Origin: Streptomyces kaniharaensis
GTDB taxonomy: Bacteria > Actinomycetota > Actinomycetes > Streptomycetales > Streptomycetaceae
Direction of reading: 5' to 3'
Assembly (NCBI RefSeq): GCF_009569385.1
Contig: NZ_WBOF01000006.1
Location: 160,705-224,704, forward strand
DNA: 64,000 nucleotides
Part shown: positions 27,006 to 35,595 of the stretch, one piece after another
Numbering within the stretch: the stretch's first letter is position 1
How the letters are laid out: every line of letters starts with the position of its first letter
The notes under the pieces: generated by a model
Seen by the model: only the letters and a program-made list of their open reading frames with translations
What the model was told of the DNA's origin: nothing
Database searches by the model: none
Position numbers and translations under genes: made by a program

Positions 27006-27953
27006 ATGGTGCGCATGGGCCGACGCGACCTTGTGCTTCTGACCGATCACAGCTCGATTGAGGGCAGCCGGGAGGTGATGGCCACGGCCGTACGGACCGT
27101 CACCGGTGGGGCGCCCGTCCTGCTCGACGCCCGGCACTTCATGACCGCCGGCGCCGACCTGCCTCCCGGCACCGGCCGGATCGAGGCCGGCGGCGCCGGC
27201 GGAGTGCGGCTGGAGGCCGACGGCCACGTCGTGACCACGGACACGGTGGTGGTCTACGAGATCCCGCCGCACCGGCGCCGCGCGTTCGCGCACTGCCAAC
27301 GGCTGCTGCGCGCGCACGGCGTCCGCTCGCTCGGCGCCGACGCCCGGGCCTGGCGGGCGGCTACCGAGAAGGACGTGACGGTCGCGTGCTTCACCCGCGA
27401 CGGCATCCCGCACATGCCCACGATCACGCTCTCCGGCCCGAGCCCGGAAGCCGCCGCCGAGGCCTTCGAGCGGCTCGGCGGCGACGTCTGGGCCCGGCCC
27501 TGCGTGGGCATGGGCGGCGACGACGTCTTTCATGTCACCACCCGCGCCCAACTCGCCGCCGCCGCACGGCACTACGCCGACTACGGAGCGGACTGGCTGA
27601 TCGCCCGGGACGCCCGGAACTTCACCGCGGACGGTCGCCGGCACCAGTACCGGGTGGTGGTGCTCGGCGGCCGGGTCGTCCGCGCGGTGGAACACGTCCA
27701 GCCGGACCCCGACGCGCCGTGCAACGAGTCCCGGGGCGCCGCCTGCATCATGCTCCACATCGACGAACTGCCATCGGGCCTGGGCGAGTTGGCGGTAGCC
27801 GCAGCCAAGTCCCTCGGGTTGCCGCTGGCCGGCGTCGACCTCGCGGCCGAGAGCGGTGGCGTGGTCTTCGAGGTCAACGTCCACCCGGCCTTCGGCCGGC
27901 GAGGCCTGGAGCAGGTCGCCGTCCCGTACGTCGCCGCGCATCTCGCACCCTAG
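27006..27953 (+). CDS. RimK-like ATP-grasp protein
   Basis: 315 residues from ATG 27006 (ATG 27015 also possible; neither has a clear SD). An N-terminal pre-ATP-grasp domain (VVVYEIPPHRRRAFAH, LRAHGVRSLGADARAW) precedes the ATP-binding half: VWARPCVGMGGDDVFHVTT, DWLIARDARNF, QYRVVVLGGRVVRAVEHV, and the metal-binding end GVDLAAESGGVVFEVNVHPAF. This order is that of RimK and similar ligases that join amino acids to a carboxylate. No precursor peptide is evident beside it. It is flanked by divergent and convergent unrelated genes. Confidence 0.88.
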   Translation: MVRMGRRDLVLLTDHSSIEGSREVMATAVRTVTGGAPVLLDARHFMTAGADLPPGTGRIEAGGAGGVRLEADGHVVTTDTVVVYEIPPHRRRAFAHCQRLLRAHGVRSLGADARAWRAATEKDVTVACFTRDGIPHMPTITLSGPSPEAAAEAFERLGGDVWARPCVGMGGDDVFHVTTRAQLAAAARHYADYGADWLIARDARNFTADGRRHQYRVVVLGGRVVRAVEHVQPDPDAPCNESRGAACIMLHIDELPSGLGELAVAAAKSLGLPLAGVDLAAESGGVVFEVNVHPAFGRRGLEQVAVPYVAAHLAP

Positions 27954-28030
27954 ACCGCGAACCTCCCACGCTCGATCGCGTACGTCTCGCCCTCGACCGT
28001 GTACCGCGCACCGCATTCCCCGGATGCGGG

Positions 28031-29368
28031 TCAGCCGCGCAGGATCGCCCCGAGCATCGTCGGGCGGAACAGCAGGGTCGGCGGGGCGACCAGGGACATC
28101 ACCTCGTGGAAGGCCGCGGCCACCGCCGTGTCGTGGGTGGCGGCCGCGAGGACTTTGTCCAGGAAGGCGTGCTGCACCTTGAGCATGGCGCCGGACGGGC
28201 CGCCGGTGGTCGCGGCGAAGCGGACGTCCTCGGTGCAGGACATCACCCACGGGTTCTTCGACACCGCCGCGACCGCGCGCCGGGCGTCCCGGGCGGTGGC
28301 GTGGCCGATGCCGCCGTGCCGCAGCGCCGCGCGGCGCAGGACCTGGGCGTTCAGCAGGGAGACGGTGATGCCCTGGCCGTACACGGGGTTGAAGGTGCAC
28401 GAGGCGTCGCCGACGGCGACCAGTCCCTCGGGGGATCGGCGCTCGTAGTGGCGCCGCACGCCCGGGCCGGGGACGAAGCCGCGTACCTCGCTCGCGGGCT
28501 CGGCGTCGAGCAGGGCCTCGCGGATGCTCGGGTCGCGCAGCAGCGCGAGCTGCCGGTCGAACCCGGCCTCGCCCGGTTCGGGTTCGGCGCCGCGCATGCC
28601 GGCCACGCTGACGATCCAGCGGTCGCCCTCGACCGGGAGCAGCACGCCCAGGTGGGGGGCGTCCGGGGCCTTGGTCTGCAGGTAGATCGCCTTGCATCCG
28701 AGGTCCGCGCCGGCCGGGCGGTGGAACAGCCGGGAGGCGTAAGCGACACCCGCGTCCACCCGTTCCTCGGGCACCGGCGGGCAGCCGAGCTCGGCCAGCC
28801 AGCCCGCGATCGGGGTCGAGCGTCCGGCCGCGTCCACCACCAACTCTGCCGGGATCTCGCGGACTTCGCCGCGCTCCGGACCGCGTTCGCGGACCTTGAC
28901 ACCGGTCACCGTGCGGGCCGAGCCGAGCAGCCCGACCACGTCGGTGCCTTCCAGGAACTCGATCGACGGCTCGGTGCGGACGCGGTCGAGGACGGTCCTG
29001 TCCAGCACCGGCCGGGTGCACGAGAGGAAGGCCATCTGCGCTGGGTAGTCCGCCATCCACCCCGCCGAGCTGAGCCAGCGCAGGTCACCCGAAACGGCGA
29101 CCTTGGTGGCGCCCGCATCCGTCAACTCCTGCTTGATGCCGGGCATCAGCTCCTCCAGGGCCCGGTGCCCCGCCTCCAGCACCAGGTGCGCGTGCCGCCC
29201 CTGCGGCACCCCGGCCCGGAACGCCAGCTCCGCCGGATAGCGGTCCCGCTCCACCACCACGATGCGCTCGGCATATCCGCGCAGGGCCCACGCCGCCACC
29301 GTCCCGGCCAGCCCGCCGCCGATCACCACCGCCGTGCCCCGCCCGGGGGCCGTCTCCGAAGAAGTCAT
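28031..29368 (-). CDS. FAD-dependent monooxygenase/halogenase-like oxidoreductase
   Basis: 445 residues from ATG 29368. The FAD-binding GxGxxG motif is at the N-terminus (VVIGGGLAGTVAAWAL), followed by ERDRYP; the second FAD motif GDASCTFNPVYGQGITVSLLNA lies near residue 305. It resembles the flavin-dependent hydroxylase/geranylgeranyl-reductase-like proteins seen in streptomycetes. PQGRHAHLVLEAGH, often found near the FAD in this group, is present. No tryptophan-halogenase WxWxIP motif was seen. The substrate is not predictable and no partner reductase lies near. Confidence 0.9.
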   Translation of the reverse strand: MTSSETAPGRGTAVVIGGGLAGTVAAWALRGYAERIVVVERDRYPAELAFRAGVPQGRHAHLVLEAGHRALEELMPGIKQELTDAGATKVAVSGDLRWLSSAGWMADYPAQMAFLSCTRPVLDRTVLDRVRTEPSIEFLEGTDVVGLLGSARTVTGVKVRERGPERGEVREIPAELVVDAAGRSTPIAGWLAELGCPPVPEERVDAGVAYASRLFHRPAGADLGCKAIYLQTKAPDAPHLGVLLPVEGDRWIVSVAGMRGAEPEPGEAGFDRQLALLRDPSIREALLDAEPASEVRGFVPGPGVRRHYERRSPEGLVAVGDASCTFNPVYGQGITVSLLNAQVLRRAALRHGGIGHATARDARRAVAAVSKNPWVMSCTEDVRFAATTGGPSGAMLKVQHAFLDKVLAAATHDTAVAAAFHEVMSLVAPPTLLFRPTMLGAILRG

Positions 29369-29728
29369 GACACGTAGCGTAGTTGCGCGTCGGGCCCGTC
29401 GTAATCGCTCTGCTTCCACGAACACACGCCACGGTTCGCCTACTGACACTGGGAAGGCCGGAGAGAGCTGACGGCCTCCTGACCAAAGGCATCGCCGGAC
29501 ACCGAGACGCAGCGGCGTCAGAGAGGCAGTACCAGCGACGCAACGCCCGAGGAACGGTGCGCTAAGAACTCGTCAAGATCGGCGCCCGGCCGTGTCAAGG
29601 AGACGTCAGAAGGCGTCTGATCGACGACGACGCAGGAATAGCGTCGTCGGGCGAAGAGAAACGGTTCTGCCACGGCGTCACGACGAAGCCCGAGCGGACC
29701 GTGCAACGGGGGAGAGGGACAAGCGGTC
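29369..29728. promoter_or_regulatory. Divergent promoter region with a 9-bp-arm hairpin
   Basis: This 360-base gap separates the divergent monooxygenase and GlnX-like genes. CGACGACGC at 29625-29633 and GCGTCGTCG at 29641-29649 are perfect inverted copies around 7 bases, in the region before the plus-strand gene. A G-rich SD (GGGGGAGAGGGA) precedes its ATG. No coding sequence is visible. Confidence 0.5.
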
Positions 29729-31276
29729 ATGACCACGGCGGCTACCAGCGGAACAGCCACGTCGGAGGCGCCTTCATCAGGAGCCGATCCGGCCCCACCA
29801 CGGCCCGCCGGAGCACAGCTCCCGCACCCCCTTCCGGCGGGCCTCGCCATCCGCCTCAAGGAGGGCGTGCGCCAGGTCGGCAGCAGCGCCTACTGGACCA
29901 CGCCGCGCCTCGTCCGCGGCCTCACCGCACTGAGCCTCGCCACCCTGGTCGGCCTCGGCGCGACCGCCACCACCGTCCTCGGCGGCGTCCGCGACGGCAC
30001 CGACACCATCGGCCATCGTGCCGCCCCGCAGGCGACCCGTGCCGCCGACCTCTACTTCGCGCTCAGCGACATGGACGCCCAGGCCGCCAACCTGCTGCTG
30101 GTCGGGGCGGATCCCGACCTCGCCGCCATGCGCAGGACCACGCTGGACACCTACGAGCAGCGCCGCGCGCAGGCCGACGACGACCTCCAGCAGGCCGCCC
30201 AGGCCGCCGCCGACGACCCGGGCGAGCAGCGCGCCGTCCAGCGCGTGCTCGGCCAGCTCGGCAGCTACGAGGCCCTGGTGGCCCGCGCCCAGCTGTTGGA
30301 GGAGCAGGCCAAGGCCCCGGCCGGGAAGCCCTCCGAGGACGCCCTGGCGGCCTACCGGCAGGCCACCGACCTGCTGCGCCAGCAGCTGCTGCCGGCGGCC
30401 GACCAGGTCACCCACGCCAGCGAGGACACCGTCGACCGCGTCTACACCCGGCAGCGCGCCGACCTGGACAGCGGCTGGTGGCAGCTGGCCGCCGTGGGCG
30501 TGTTCGCGCTCGCCGCCCTGCTGGGGCTCCAGCGGGCCCTCGCCCTGCGCTACCGGCGCGTAGTCAACCCGGCGCTGGCCGCCGTCACCCTGCTCACCGG
30601 CATCGTCCTCGTGATCGGCCTGGACCTGGTGTCACGGGCCGACGACCACCTGGTGACCGCCAAGAGCAACGCCTACGACTCGGTGATCGCGCTCAGCCGC
30701 GCCCGCGCCGTCGCGTTCGACATGAACGCCGACGAGAGCCGCTACCTCACCGACCCGGCCCGCGCGGTCGCCTACGAGCAGAGCTTCCTCGACAAGACGC
30801 AGGCGATCGTCCGCTTCGACGGCGCCACCGTCGCCGGGTACAACGGCCAGCTGGCGTCGGCCGTCGACAGGCACCGTGCCGACCGCTCGGTGCCGTTCGG
30901 CGGGTATCTCGGGACGGAACTGCGCAACGTCACCTTCCGTGGCGAGCAGGAGGCCGCCGAGCGGGTGCTGGCAGCCTTCCAGGCCTACCAGCAGGACGAC
31001 CGCAAGATCCGCGATCTGCGCAACGACGGAAAGCTGAAGGAGGCGGTGACCCTCAACACCGGGCTGGCGCCGGGCCAGTCCAACTACGACTTCGACCAGC
31101 TGAGCAAGGCGATGGGGGACACCATCGCGGTCAACGGCCGGGCGATGGACGAGGCCATCGCCGCCACCGACAGCGACCTCGACGGCACCACCGCAGGCCT
31201 GGCGGTGGGTGCGCTGGCGGTGGCACTCGCTCTCACCGCGCTCGGAGTACGCCCGCGGCTGCGCGAGTACCGGTAG
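29729..31276 (+). CDS. GlnX-like four-TM membrane receptor
   Basis: 515 residues. A Pro/Ala-rich cytoplasmic N-terminus is followed by TM1 (about 62-85), a helical extracellular domain (86-248, with ALSDMDAQAANLLLVG), TM2 (250-269), TM3 (279-301), a second helical extracellular domain (about 302-482) and TM4 (484-505), ending in a short basic tail. Two outward-facing four-helix bundles with four membrane spans match mycobacterial GlnX, which relays amino-acid sensing from GlnH to the kinase PknG. Those partners are not beside it here; an IS30 element follows instead. The GlnX link is inference from topology and local resemblance. Confidence 0.8.
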   Translation: MTTAATSGTATSEAPSSGADPAPPRPAGAQLPHPLPAGLAIRLKEGVRQVGSSAYWTTPRLVRGLTALSLATLVGLGATATTVLGGVRDGTDTIGHRAAPQATRAADLYFALSDMDAQAANLLLVGADPDLAAMRRTTLDTYEQRRAQADDDLQQAAQAAADDPGEQRAVQRVLGQLGSYEALVARAQLLEEQAKAPAGKPSEDALAAYRQATDLLRQQLLPAADQVTHASEDTVDRVYTRQRADLDSGWWQLAAVGVFALAALLGLQRALALRYRRVVNPALAAVTLLTGIVLVIGLDLVSRADDHLVTAKSNAYDSVIALSRARAVAFDMNADESRYLTDPARAVAYEQSFLDKTQAIVRFDGATVAGYNGQLASAVDRHRADRSVPFGGYLGTELRNVTFRGEQEAAERVLAAFQAYQQDDRKIRDLRNDGKLKEAVTLNTGLAPGQSNYDFDQLSKAMGDTIAVNGRAMDEAIAATDSDLDGTTAGLAVGALAVALALTALGVRPRLREYR

Positions 31277-31305
31277 ATCGCAAGGGCCCGGTGGCGAACC
31301 TTGGG

Positions 31306-32601
31306 TTCTAGGAGTCGTGGCAACACCCCAGTTCAGGGGATGCATTGGACTTCGAGATCCGCAAGGACCGGACGGCCCAGGGGCCTGTGAAGCTGCGCCG
31401 GGAACGGGAGGCATACTCCCGGCTCATGCAGCAGGGCTACACGAACACCGAGGCGTGCCGGATCGTCGGCATCGCCCGCCGGACCGGCCAGAAGTGGCGT
31501 CACGGCCGCGGAGCCGAGCAGCGGCAGAAGGCGGCACCACCGATTCGCATGGTGGTGCCGCCTTCCGGTGTCTCCCGGTATCTGAGCGAGGACGAGCGGA
31601 TCCACATCGCCGACCGGCTGCGGGAGAAGGCCACCGTGCGGGCCATCGCCGCGGAGCTGGGCCGCAGTCCGTCCACCATCAGCCGGGAGATCCGCCGCAA
31701 CCGCACCGAGGGCACTCGCGGGCAGTGGCACTACCGTCCGCACGCCGCCCAGGCCAGGGCGGACGCTCGCCGGCCCCGCCCCAAGGCCCGCAAGATCACC
31801 GAGAACCCCGAGCTGCACGCCGCCGTCCAGGCGATGCTGGACGAGCAGTGGAGCCCGGAGCAGATCTGCCACGCTCTACGTCGACAGTTCCCCGACCGGC
31901 CGGAGATGCACGTGGTCCACGAGACCGTCTACCAGGCGCTCTACGTCCAGGGCCGAGGCGAGCTGCGGCGCGAGCTCGCCGGTGCCCTGCGCTCAGGCCG
32001 GGCCCGCCGCAGGCCCCAGCGGCAGGCCAACTGCCGGCGTTCCCGCTTCACCGACCCGATGGTCATGATCAGCGAGCGCCCCGCCGAGGCCGAGGACCGG
32101 GCCGTCCCCGGCCACTGGGAGGGCGATCTGATCCTCGGCAAGGAGCACAAGTCCGCGATCGGCACCCTGGTCGAGCGTTCGACCCGCTACGTGATGCTGC
32201 TGCACCTGCCCGGCGACCACACCGCCGAGACCGTCCGCGACGCCCTAGTGGCCACCGCCCGGACACTCCCGGTCCAGCTGAAGCGGTCCCTGACCTGGGA
32301 CCAGGGCAGCGAGATGGCCAGGCACGCGGAGTTCAGCCTGGCCACCGACATCCCGGTCTACTTCTGCGACCCGGCCAGTCCCTGGCAGCGCGGCTCCAAC
32401 GAGAACACGAACGGCCTGCTGCGGCAGTACTTCCCCAAGGGCACCGACCTGTCGGTCCACACGCCCGAGCACCTGGCCGCCGTCGCCGACCAGCTCAACC
32501 GCCGCCCACGCAAAACGCTCGGCTGGGAAACCCCAGCCGAGCGTCTGGCTAAACTCCTCGCGGCCTAGACAACCGACCACGTGTTGCAACGACCACTAGA
32601 A
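31306..32601 (+). mobile_element. Complete IS30-family insertion sequence
   Basis: The element is about 1.3 kb. Its left end, 31306-31326 (TTCTAGGAGTCGTGGCAACAC), and its right end, 32581-32601, are inverted copies matching at 18 of 21 positions. One intact transposase gene lies inside. No obvious target duplication is seen right next to these ends. It lies 29 bases after the GlnX-like gene. Confidence 0.87.
31345..32568 (+). CDS. IS30 family transposase
   Basis: 407 residues. The N-terminal helix-turn-helix (MQQGYTNTEACRIVGIARRT) and a second one (IAAELGRSPSTISREIRRN) are followed by the DDE domain: HWEGDLILG, LTWDQGSEMARHAEF, and DPASPWQRGSNENTNGLLRQYFP, in which the catalytic D, D and E are evident. 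It ends with the family's LGWETPAERL motif. The frame is intact. The start could be TTG 31345 (read LDFEIRKD) or a later in-frame codon. Confidence 0.95.
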   Translation: MDFEIRKDRTAQGPVKLRREREAYSRLMQQGYTNTEACRIVGIARRTGQKWRHGRGAEQRQKAAPPIRMVVPPSGVSRYLSEDERIHIADRLREKATVRAIAAELGRSPSTISREIRRNRTEGTRGQWHYRPHAAQARADARRPRPKARKITENPELHAAVQAMLDEQWSPEQICHALRRQFPDRPEMHVVHETVYQALYVQGRGELRRELAGALRSGRARRRPQRQANCRRSRFTDPMVMISERPAEAEDRAVPGHWEGDLILGKEHKSAIGTLVERSTRYVMLLHLPGDHTAETVRDALVATARTLPVQLKRSLTWDQGSEMARHAEFSLATDIPVYFCDPASPWQRGSNENTNGLLRQYFPKGTDLSVHTPEHLAAVADQLNRRPRKTLGWETPAERLAKLLAA

Positions 32602-32687
32602 ACCGCCAACGAGCCGTCACCGGGCCCCCTATGACCGTCCAAGCTCATTCTCGGCGTCGGGTCGGTTTCGAGGCCCCGAGTGTGCCG

Positions 32688-32727
32688 GTTTGACAAACAC
32701 CCTTGCCGCGTCGGCGAATGGCGGGTA
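32688..32727 (+). promoter_or_regulatory. Putative promoter with palindromic operator of the XRE-cupin gene
   Basis: GTTTGACAAAC at 32688-32698 is a perfect palindrome that contains a TTGACA -35 hexamer (32690-32695). A start point at a normal distance would fall at or near the ATG at 32727, suggesting a leaderless mRNA and autoregulation. This is inference from spacing. Confidence 0.45.
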
Positions 32728-33326
32728 TGGCCGACGACGCAGACTTCGAGAACGTCCTGAACACGGTGGGGCCCCGACTGCGGGCGCTGCGGCGCGAGCG
32801 CGGCACCACGCTCGCCAAACTGGCCGCCGCCACCGGGATCTCGCTCAGCACCCTCTCCCGGCTGGAGTCCGGGCAGCGCAAGCCGACCCTGGAACTGCTG
32901 CTGCCGCTGGCCCGGGAGTACCGGGTGCCGCTGGACGAACTGGTCGGCGCCCCGGCCACCGGCGACCCGCGGATCCATCCGCGCCCGGTGACCAGGAACG
33001 GTCAGACGATCGTGCCACTCACCCGCCACCTCGGCGGCATGCACGCCTACAAGCACATCATGCCGCCGGGGCACGGCGCCGGGCCCGAGCCGGAGTTGAA
33101 GGTGCACGAGGGCTACGAGTGGCTGTACGTGCTGTCCGGCCGGCTGCGGCTGATGCTCGGGACGCACGACCTGGTGCTGGCCGCGGGGGAGGCGGCCGAG
33201 TTCGACACCCGCACCCCGCACGCCTTCGGCAACGCCGGCTCGCAGCCGGTGGAGTTCCTCAGCCTGTTCGGTCCGCAGGGCGAGCGGATCCACGTCCGTG
33301 CCCGCCCGGGAACCTCTGTTCGGTAG
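32727..33326 (+). CDS. XRE-family transcriptional regulator with C-terminal cupin domain
   Basis: 199 residues from ATG 32727 (ATG 32718 or TTG 32703 would extend it). An N-terminal helix-turn-helix, LAKLAAATGISLSTLSRLES, is followed by a cupin barrel (HEGYEWLYVLSGRLRLML, LAAGEAAEFDTRTPHAF). Such regulators bind small metabolites through the cupin and control nearby metabolic genes; none is evident here. There is no obvious SD, but a TTGACA palindrome lies just upstream. It sits right after the IS30 element. Confidence 0.92.
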   Translation: MADDADFENVLNTVGPRLRALRRERGTTLAKLAAATGISLSTLSRLESGQRKPTLELLLPLAREYRVPLDELVGAPATGDPRIHPRPVTRNGQTIVPLTRHLGGMHAYKHIMPPGHGAGPEPELKVHEGYEWLYVLSGRLRLMLGTHDLVLAAGEAAEFDTRTPHAFGNAGSQPVEFLSLFGPQGERIHVRARPGTSVR

Positions 33327-33394
33327 GTTCGTTTCCTGACTGCGGGGTTTCCGATGCGGAGCCCCCGCCAGGCCGTTCGGGAGGGGCCGAGGAG

Positions 33395-34342
33395 ATGAGT
33401 GTCGAGCAGAGCACGGGGACCGGTGACAGCGGTGGGGCCGGAGCAGACGGCACCATCGTCGACGGGGAGTCAGCCGACGGGAAGTCCGCGGATTCGACGG
33501 GCACTGACGGAAGTAGTGCTGACAGCAAGGGCGCTGACGGCAAGGAGAAGAAGAAGCGTCCGTTCTGGCAGGAGTTGCCGATTCTCCTCGTGATCGCCCT
33601 TTTGCTCTCACTCGGCATCAAGACCTTCTTCGTCCAGGCCTTCTCGATCCCGTCCGGCTCGATGGAACAGACGCTCGCGGTGGGCGACCGGGTGCTGGTC
33701 GACAAGTTCACCCCCTGGTTCGGCGCGAAGCCCGAGCGCGGCGAGGTGGTCGTCTTCCGCGACCCGGGCGGCTGGCTGGAGGGGGCGCCGAAGCGGTCGG
33801 ACGACGGGGTGACGGGCGCGATCCAGACGGCGCTGAGTGCGGTCGGCCTGATGCCCTCGGCGGACGAGAAGGACCTGATCAAGCGAGTGATCGCGGTCGG
33901 CGGGGACACCGTCGAGTGCAAGAAGGGCAGCCCGCTGAAGGTGAACGGCGTCGTGCTCGACGAGCCGTACCTCTACCCCGGGTCGACGCCCTGCGACAAC
34001 GACCCGGTCGGCACCGTCGTCGTCCCCGAGGACCACCTGTGGGTGATGGGCGACCACCGGAACAACTCGCGCGACTCCCGGCCGCACCACAACGAGACGG
34101 GTGACGGCTTCGTCCCGGTGGACAACGTCGTCGGCCGGGCCTTCGTGGTCGCGTGGCCGATCTCGCGCTGGGACACCCTGCCGGTGCCGGACACCTTCGA
34201 CCAGAAGAGGCTCGCCGCGCCGTCCCTGCCGGAGGCGCCGTCGGGCCCGGGTGCCGCGGCGCTGGCCGCGGCCGTGCCGCTGACCCTGTGGCGGCGCCGT
34301 CGCCGGGCCCGCCGCGGAGCTGAGGCCGCGCCGCGGAGCTGA
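33395..34342 (+). CDS. lepB: Signal peptidase I
   Basis: 315 residues. A Gly/Ser/Asp-rich, then lysine-rich cytoplasmic N-terminus precedes one TM (about 57-77). The catalytic serine lies in FSIPSGSMEQTL and the lysine in LIKRVIAVGGD; the box GDHRNNSRDSR follows. A hydrophobic segment then KRRRR-like basic tail at the C-terminus gives a second membrane anchor. The enzyme removes signal peptides from Sec- and Tat-exported proteins. Streptomycetes have several copies, usually clustered by rnhB and rplS; this one lies alone, so it is an additional type I enzyme. SD GAGGAG immediately precedes the ATG. Confidence 0.95.
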   Translation: MSVEQSTGTGDSGGAGADGTIVDGESADGKSADSTGTDGSSADSKGADGKEKKKRPFWQELPILLVIALLLSLGIKTFFVQAFSIPSGSMEQTLAVGDRVLVDKFTPWFGAKPERGEVVVFRDPGGWLEGAPKRSDDGVTGAIQTALSAVGLMPSADEKDLIKRVIAVGGDTVECKKGSPLKVNGVVLDEPYLYPGSTPCDNDPVGTVVVPEDHLWVMGDHRNNSRDSRPHHNETGDGFVPVDNVVGRAFVVAWPISRWDTLPVPDTFDQKRLAAPSLPEAPSGPGAAALAAAVPLTLWRRRRRARRGAEAAPRS

Positions 34343-34481
34343 GGCCGCGCCGCAGGGGCTTGTGCCGGACTCCGCCCGCACCCCTCTACACGCCTGTAGA
34401 GTTCCGGGTGAGCTGCACGCCTGGCCGCGTGGCTCCCGACTCGGGGAGGCCGCCGGCCATGTCCGGGTCGGAGGCGGAACC

Positions 34482-34730
34482 GTGGTGGAGAGTCGGCGCA
34501 GTCCTGCGGACGGCGGGGAACCAGCGGACTCGGACGTCCAGTGGGTCTACCAGCCGGTCGAGGTGCACCTCGCGGACGGGTCCTGGGCGCTCGGCCGGAT
34601 CAGCGGGTGGTGGCAGGACACGGGCGGGGACCGGTGGTGCCGGCTGCGGCTGACCCGGACCGGGCGCCCGGCCCGCTGGGAGCCGTTCGACCCGGCCCGG
34701 GTGGTCCTGCTGCCGGTCGCGGGGCTCTGA
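34482..34730 (+). CDS. Small conserved protein, 82 aa
   Basis: 82 residues. I chose GTG 34482 because GGAGG lies 9 bases upstream; the frame stays open further upstream. The core is VQWVYQPVEVHLADGSWALG then SGWWQDTGGDRWCRLRL, an all-beta domain rich in aromatics. The family appears restricted to actinobacteria and I know no function. It has no signal peptide. It lies 139 bases after lepB and 130 bases before the zinc-ribbon protein gene. Confidence 0.72.
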   Translation: MVESRRSPADGGEPADSDVQWVYQPVEVHLADGSWALGRISGWWQDTGGDRWCRLRLTRTGRPARWEPFDPARVVLLPVAGL

Positions 34731-34860
34731 AGGTCGATGCCGGGGCACTGAAAAACGGCACAGGGTCTGGCGGAACCGGGTCGGTCCATGCGAACGTCCC
34801 TCCCGGCGCGGCCGCCGCCGGGAGGACCGCCGACATGCCACTTCAGCGACCGGGGACGAC

Positions 34861-35520
34861 GTGAGTTCCGAGATCTACTTCAGCAACAACTACCGCGACC
34901 TCTGCGAGCAGCACGGGACCGGAGCGGGCTTCCAGTTCGAGTTCTACTGCTCGCGCTGCTCCGACACCTGGCGGTCGCCGTTCGAGGCGTTCACCACGGG
35001 CCAGGTGGCCGGGTGGATCGGCAAGGGCGTCAACGCCGCCTGGAACCTCATCGGTGGCAACGCCAACACCCTCAGCAGTGCCGCGGACGGCCTGGCCGGC
35101 CACACCTGGGGCGGCGCGCGCGACGCCGCGTTCCAGCGCGCGATCTCCAACGCCCAGTCGCACTTCAACCGTTGCGCGCGGTGCACCTCCTACGTCTGCG
35201 GCCGGTGCTTCGACCCGGGCCAGGGCCTGTGCCACAACTGCGCCCCGGACACGGCGGCCGAGGCGATGGCGGCGCAGCGGCGCGGGCTCAACGACATGGT
35301 CTCCGAGCGCGCCTACAACGTCGGCCAGCAGTCCGGTGCCGAGTTCGACGTGCAGACACCGCGCCAACTGGTCTGCCCGCAGTGCCAGACGGAGACGCAC
35401 GGCACGCCGTTCTGCCCGGGCTGCGGCCACCGGCTCGCGCAGCCGGTGCAGTGCGTGCAGTGCCACAAGGACGTGCCCGAGGGCGCCGCGTTCTGCCCGT
35501 CGTGCGGTACCCGGCGCTGA
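34861..35520 (+). CDS. Zinc-ribbon protein with N-terminal CxxC domain
   Basis: 219 residues from GTG 34861. A CSRC motif near residues 30-33, then CARCTSYVCGRC and LCHNC around residues 105-123, and two further ribbons at the C-terminus (VCPQCQTETHGTPFCPGCG, QCHKD...FCPSCG) give at least four potential zinc sites. Between them (about residues 45-95) is a Gly/Ala-rich stretch with WIGKGVNAAWNLIGG. Proteins of this type often accompany virus-like or vesicle systems, but no such genes are near. The function is unknown. It ends at a hairpin shared with the convergent LCP gene. Confidence 0.82.
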   Translation: MSSEIYFSNNYRDLCEQHGTGAGFQFEFYCSRCSDTWRSPFEAFTTGQVAGWIGKGVNAAWNLIGGNANTLSSAADGLAGHTWGGARDAAFQRAISNAQSHFNRCARCTSYVCGRCFDPGQGLCHNCAPDTAAEAMAAQRRGLNDMVSERAYNVGQQSGAEFDVQTPRQLVCPQCQTETHGTPFCPGCGHRLAQPVQCVQCHKDVPEGAAFCPSCGTRR

Positions 35521-35535
35521 GGCATTTCCACCGGA

Positions 35536-35572
35536 GGAGCGCCCCCGGGTTCCGGCCAGGGGGCGCGCTCCC
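35536..35572. terminator. Hairpin between convergent zinc-ribbon and LCP genes
   Basis: GGAGCGCCCCC (35536-35546) pairs with GGGGGCGCGCTCC (35559-35571) with a small bulge, around a 12-base loop. Both gene ends lie within 25 bases of it. Confidence 0.65.
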
Positions 35573-35595
35573 TTTGAAAGTGTGGTGTGGGGGGA

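Noticed and set aside
26889..29060. A 723-codon minus-strand frame
   Set aside because: It spans the ATP-grasp gene in antisense and part of the monooxygenase in a wrong frame, with no motif of its own.
34362..34481. N-terminal extension of the 82-residue protein
   Set aside because: The extra 40 residues look unlike a protein start, and a GTG with a well-placed GGAGG supports the shorter form.
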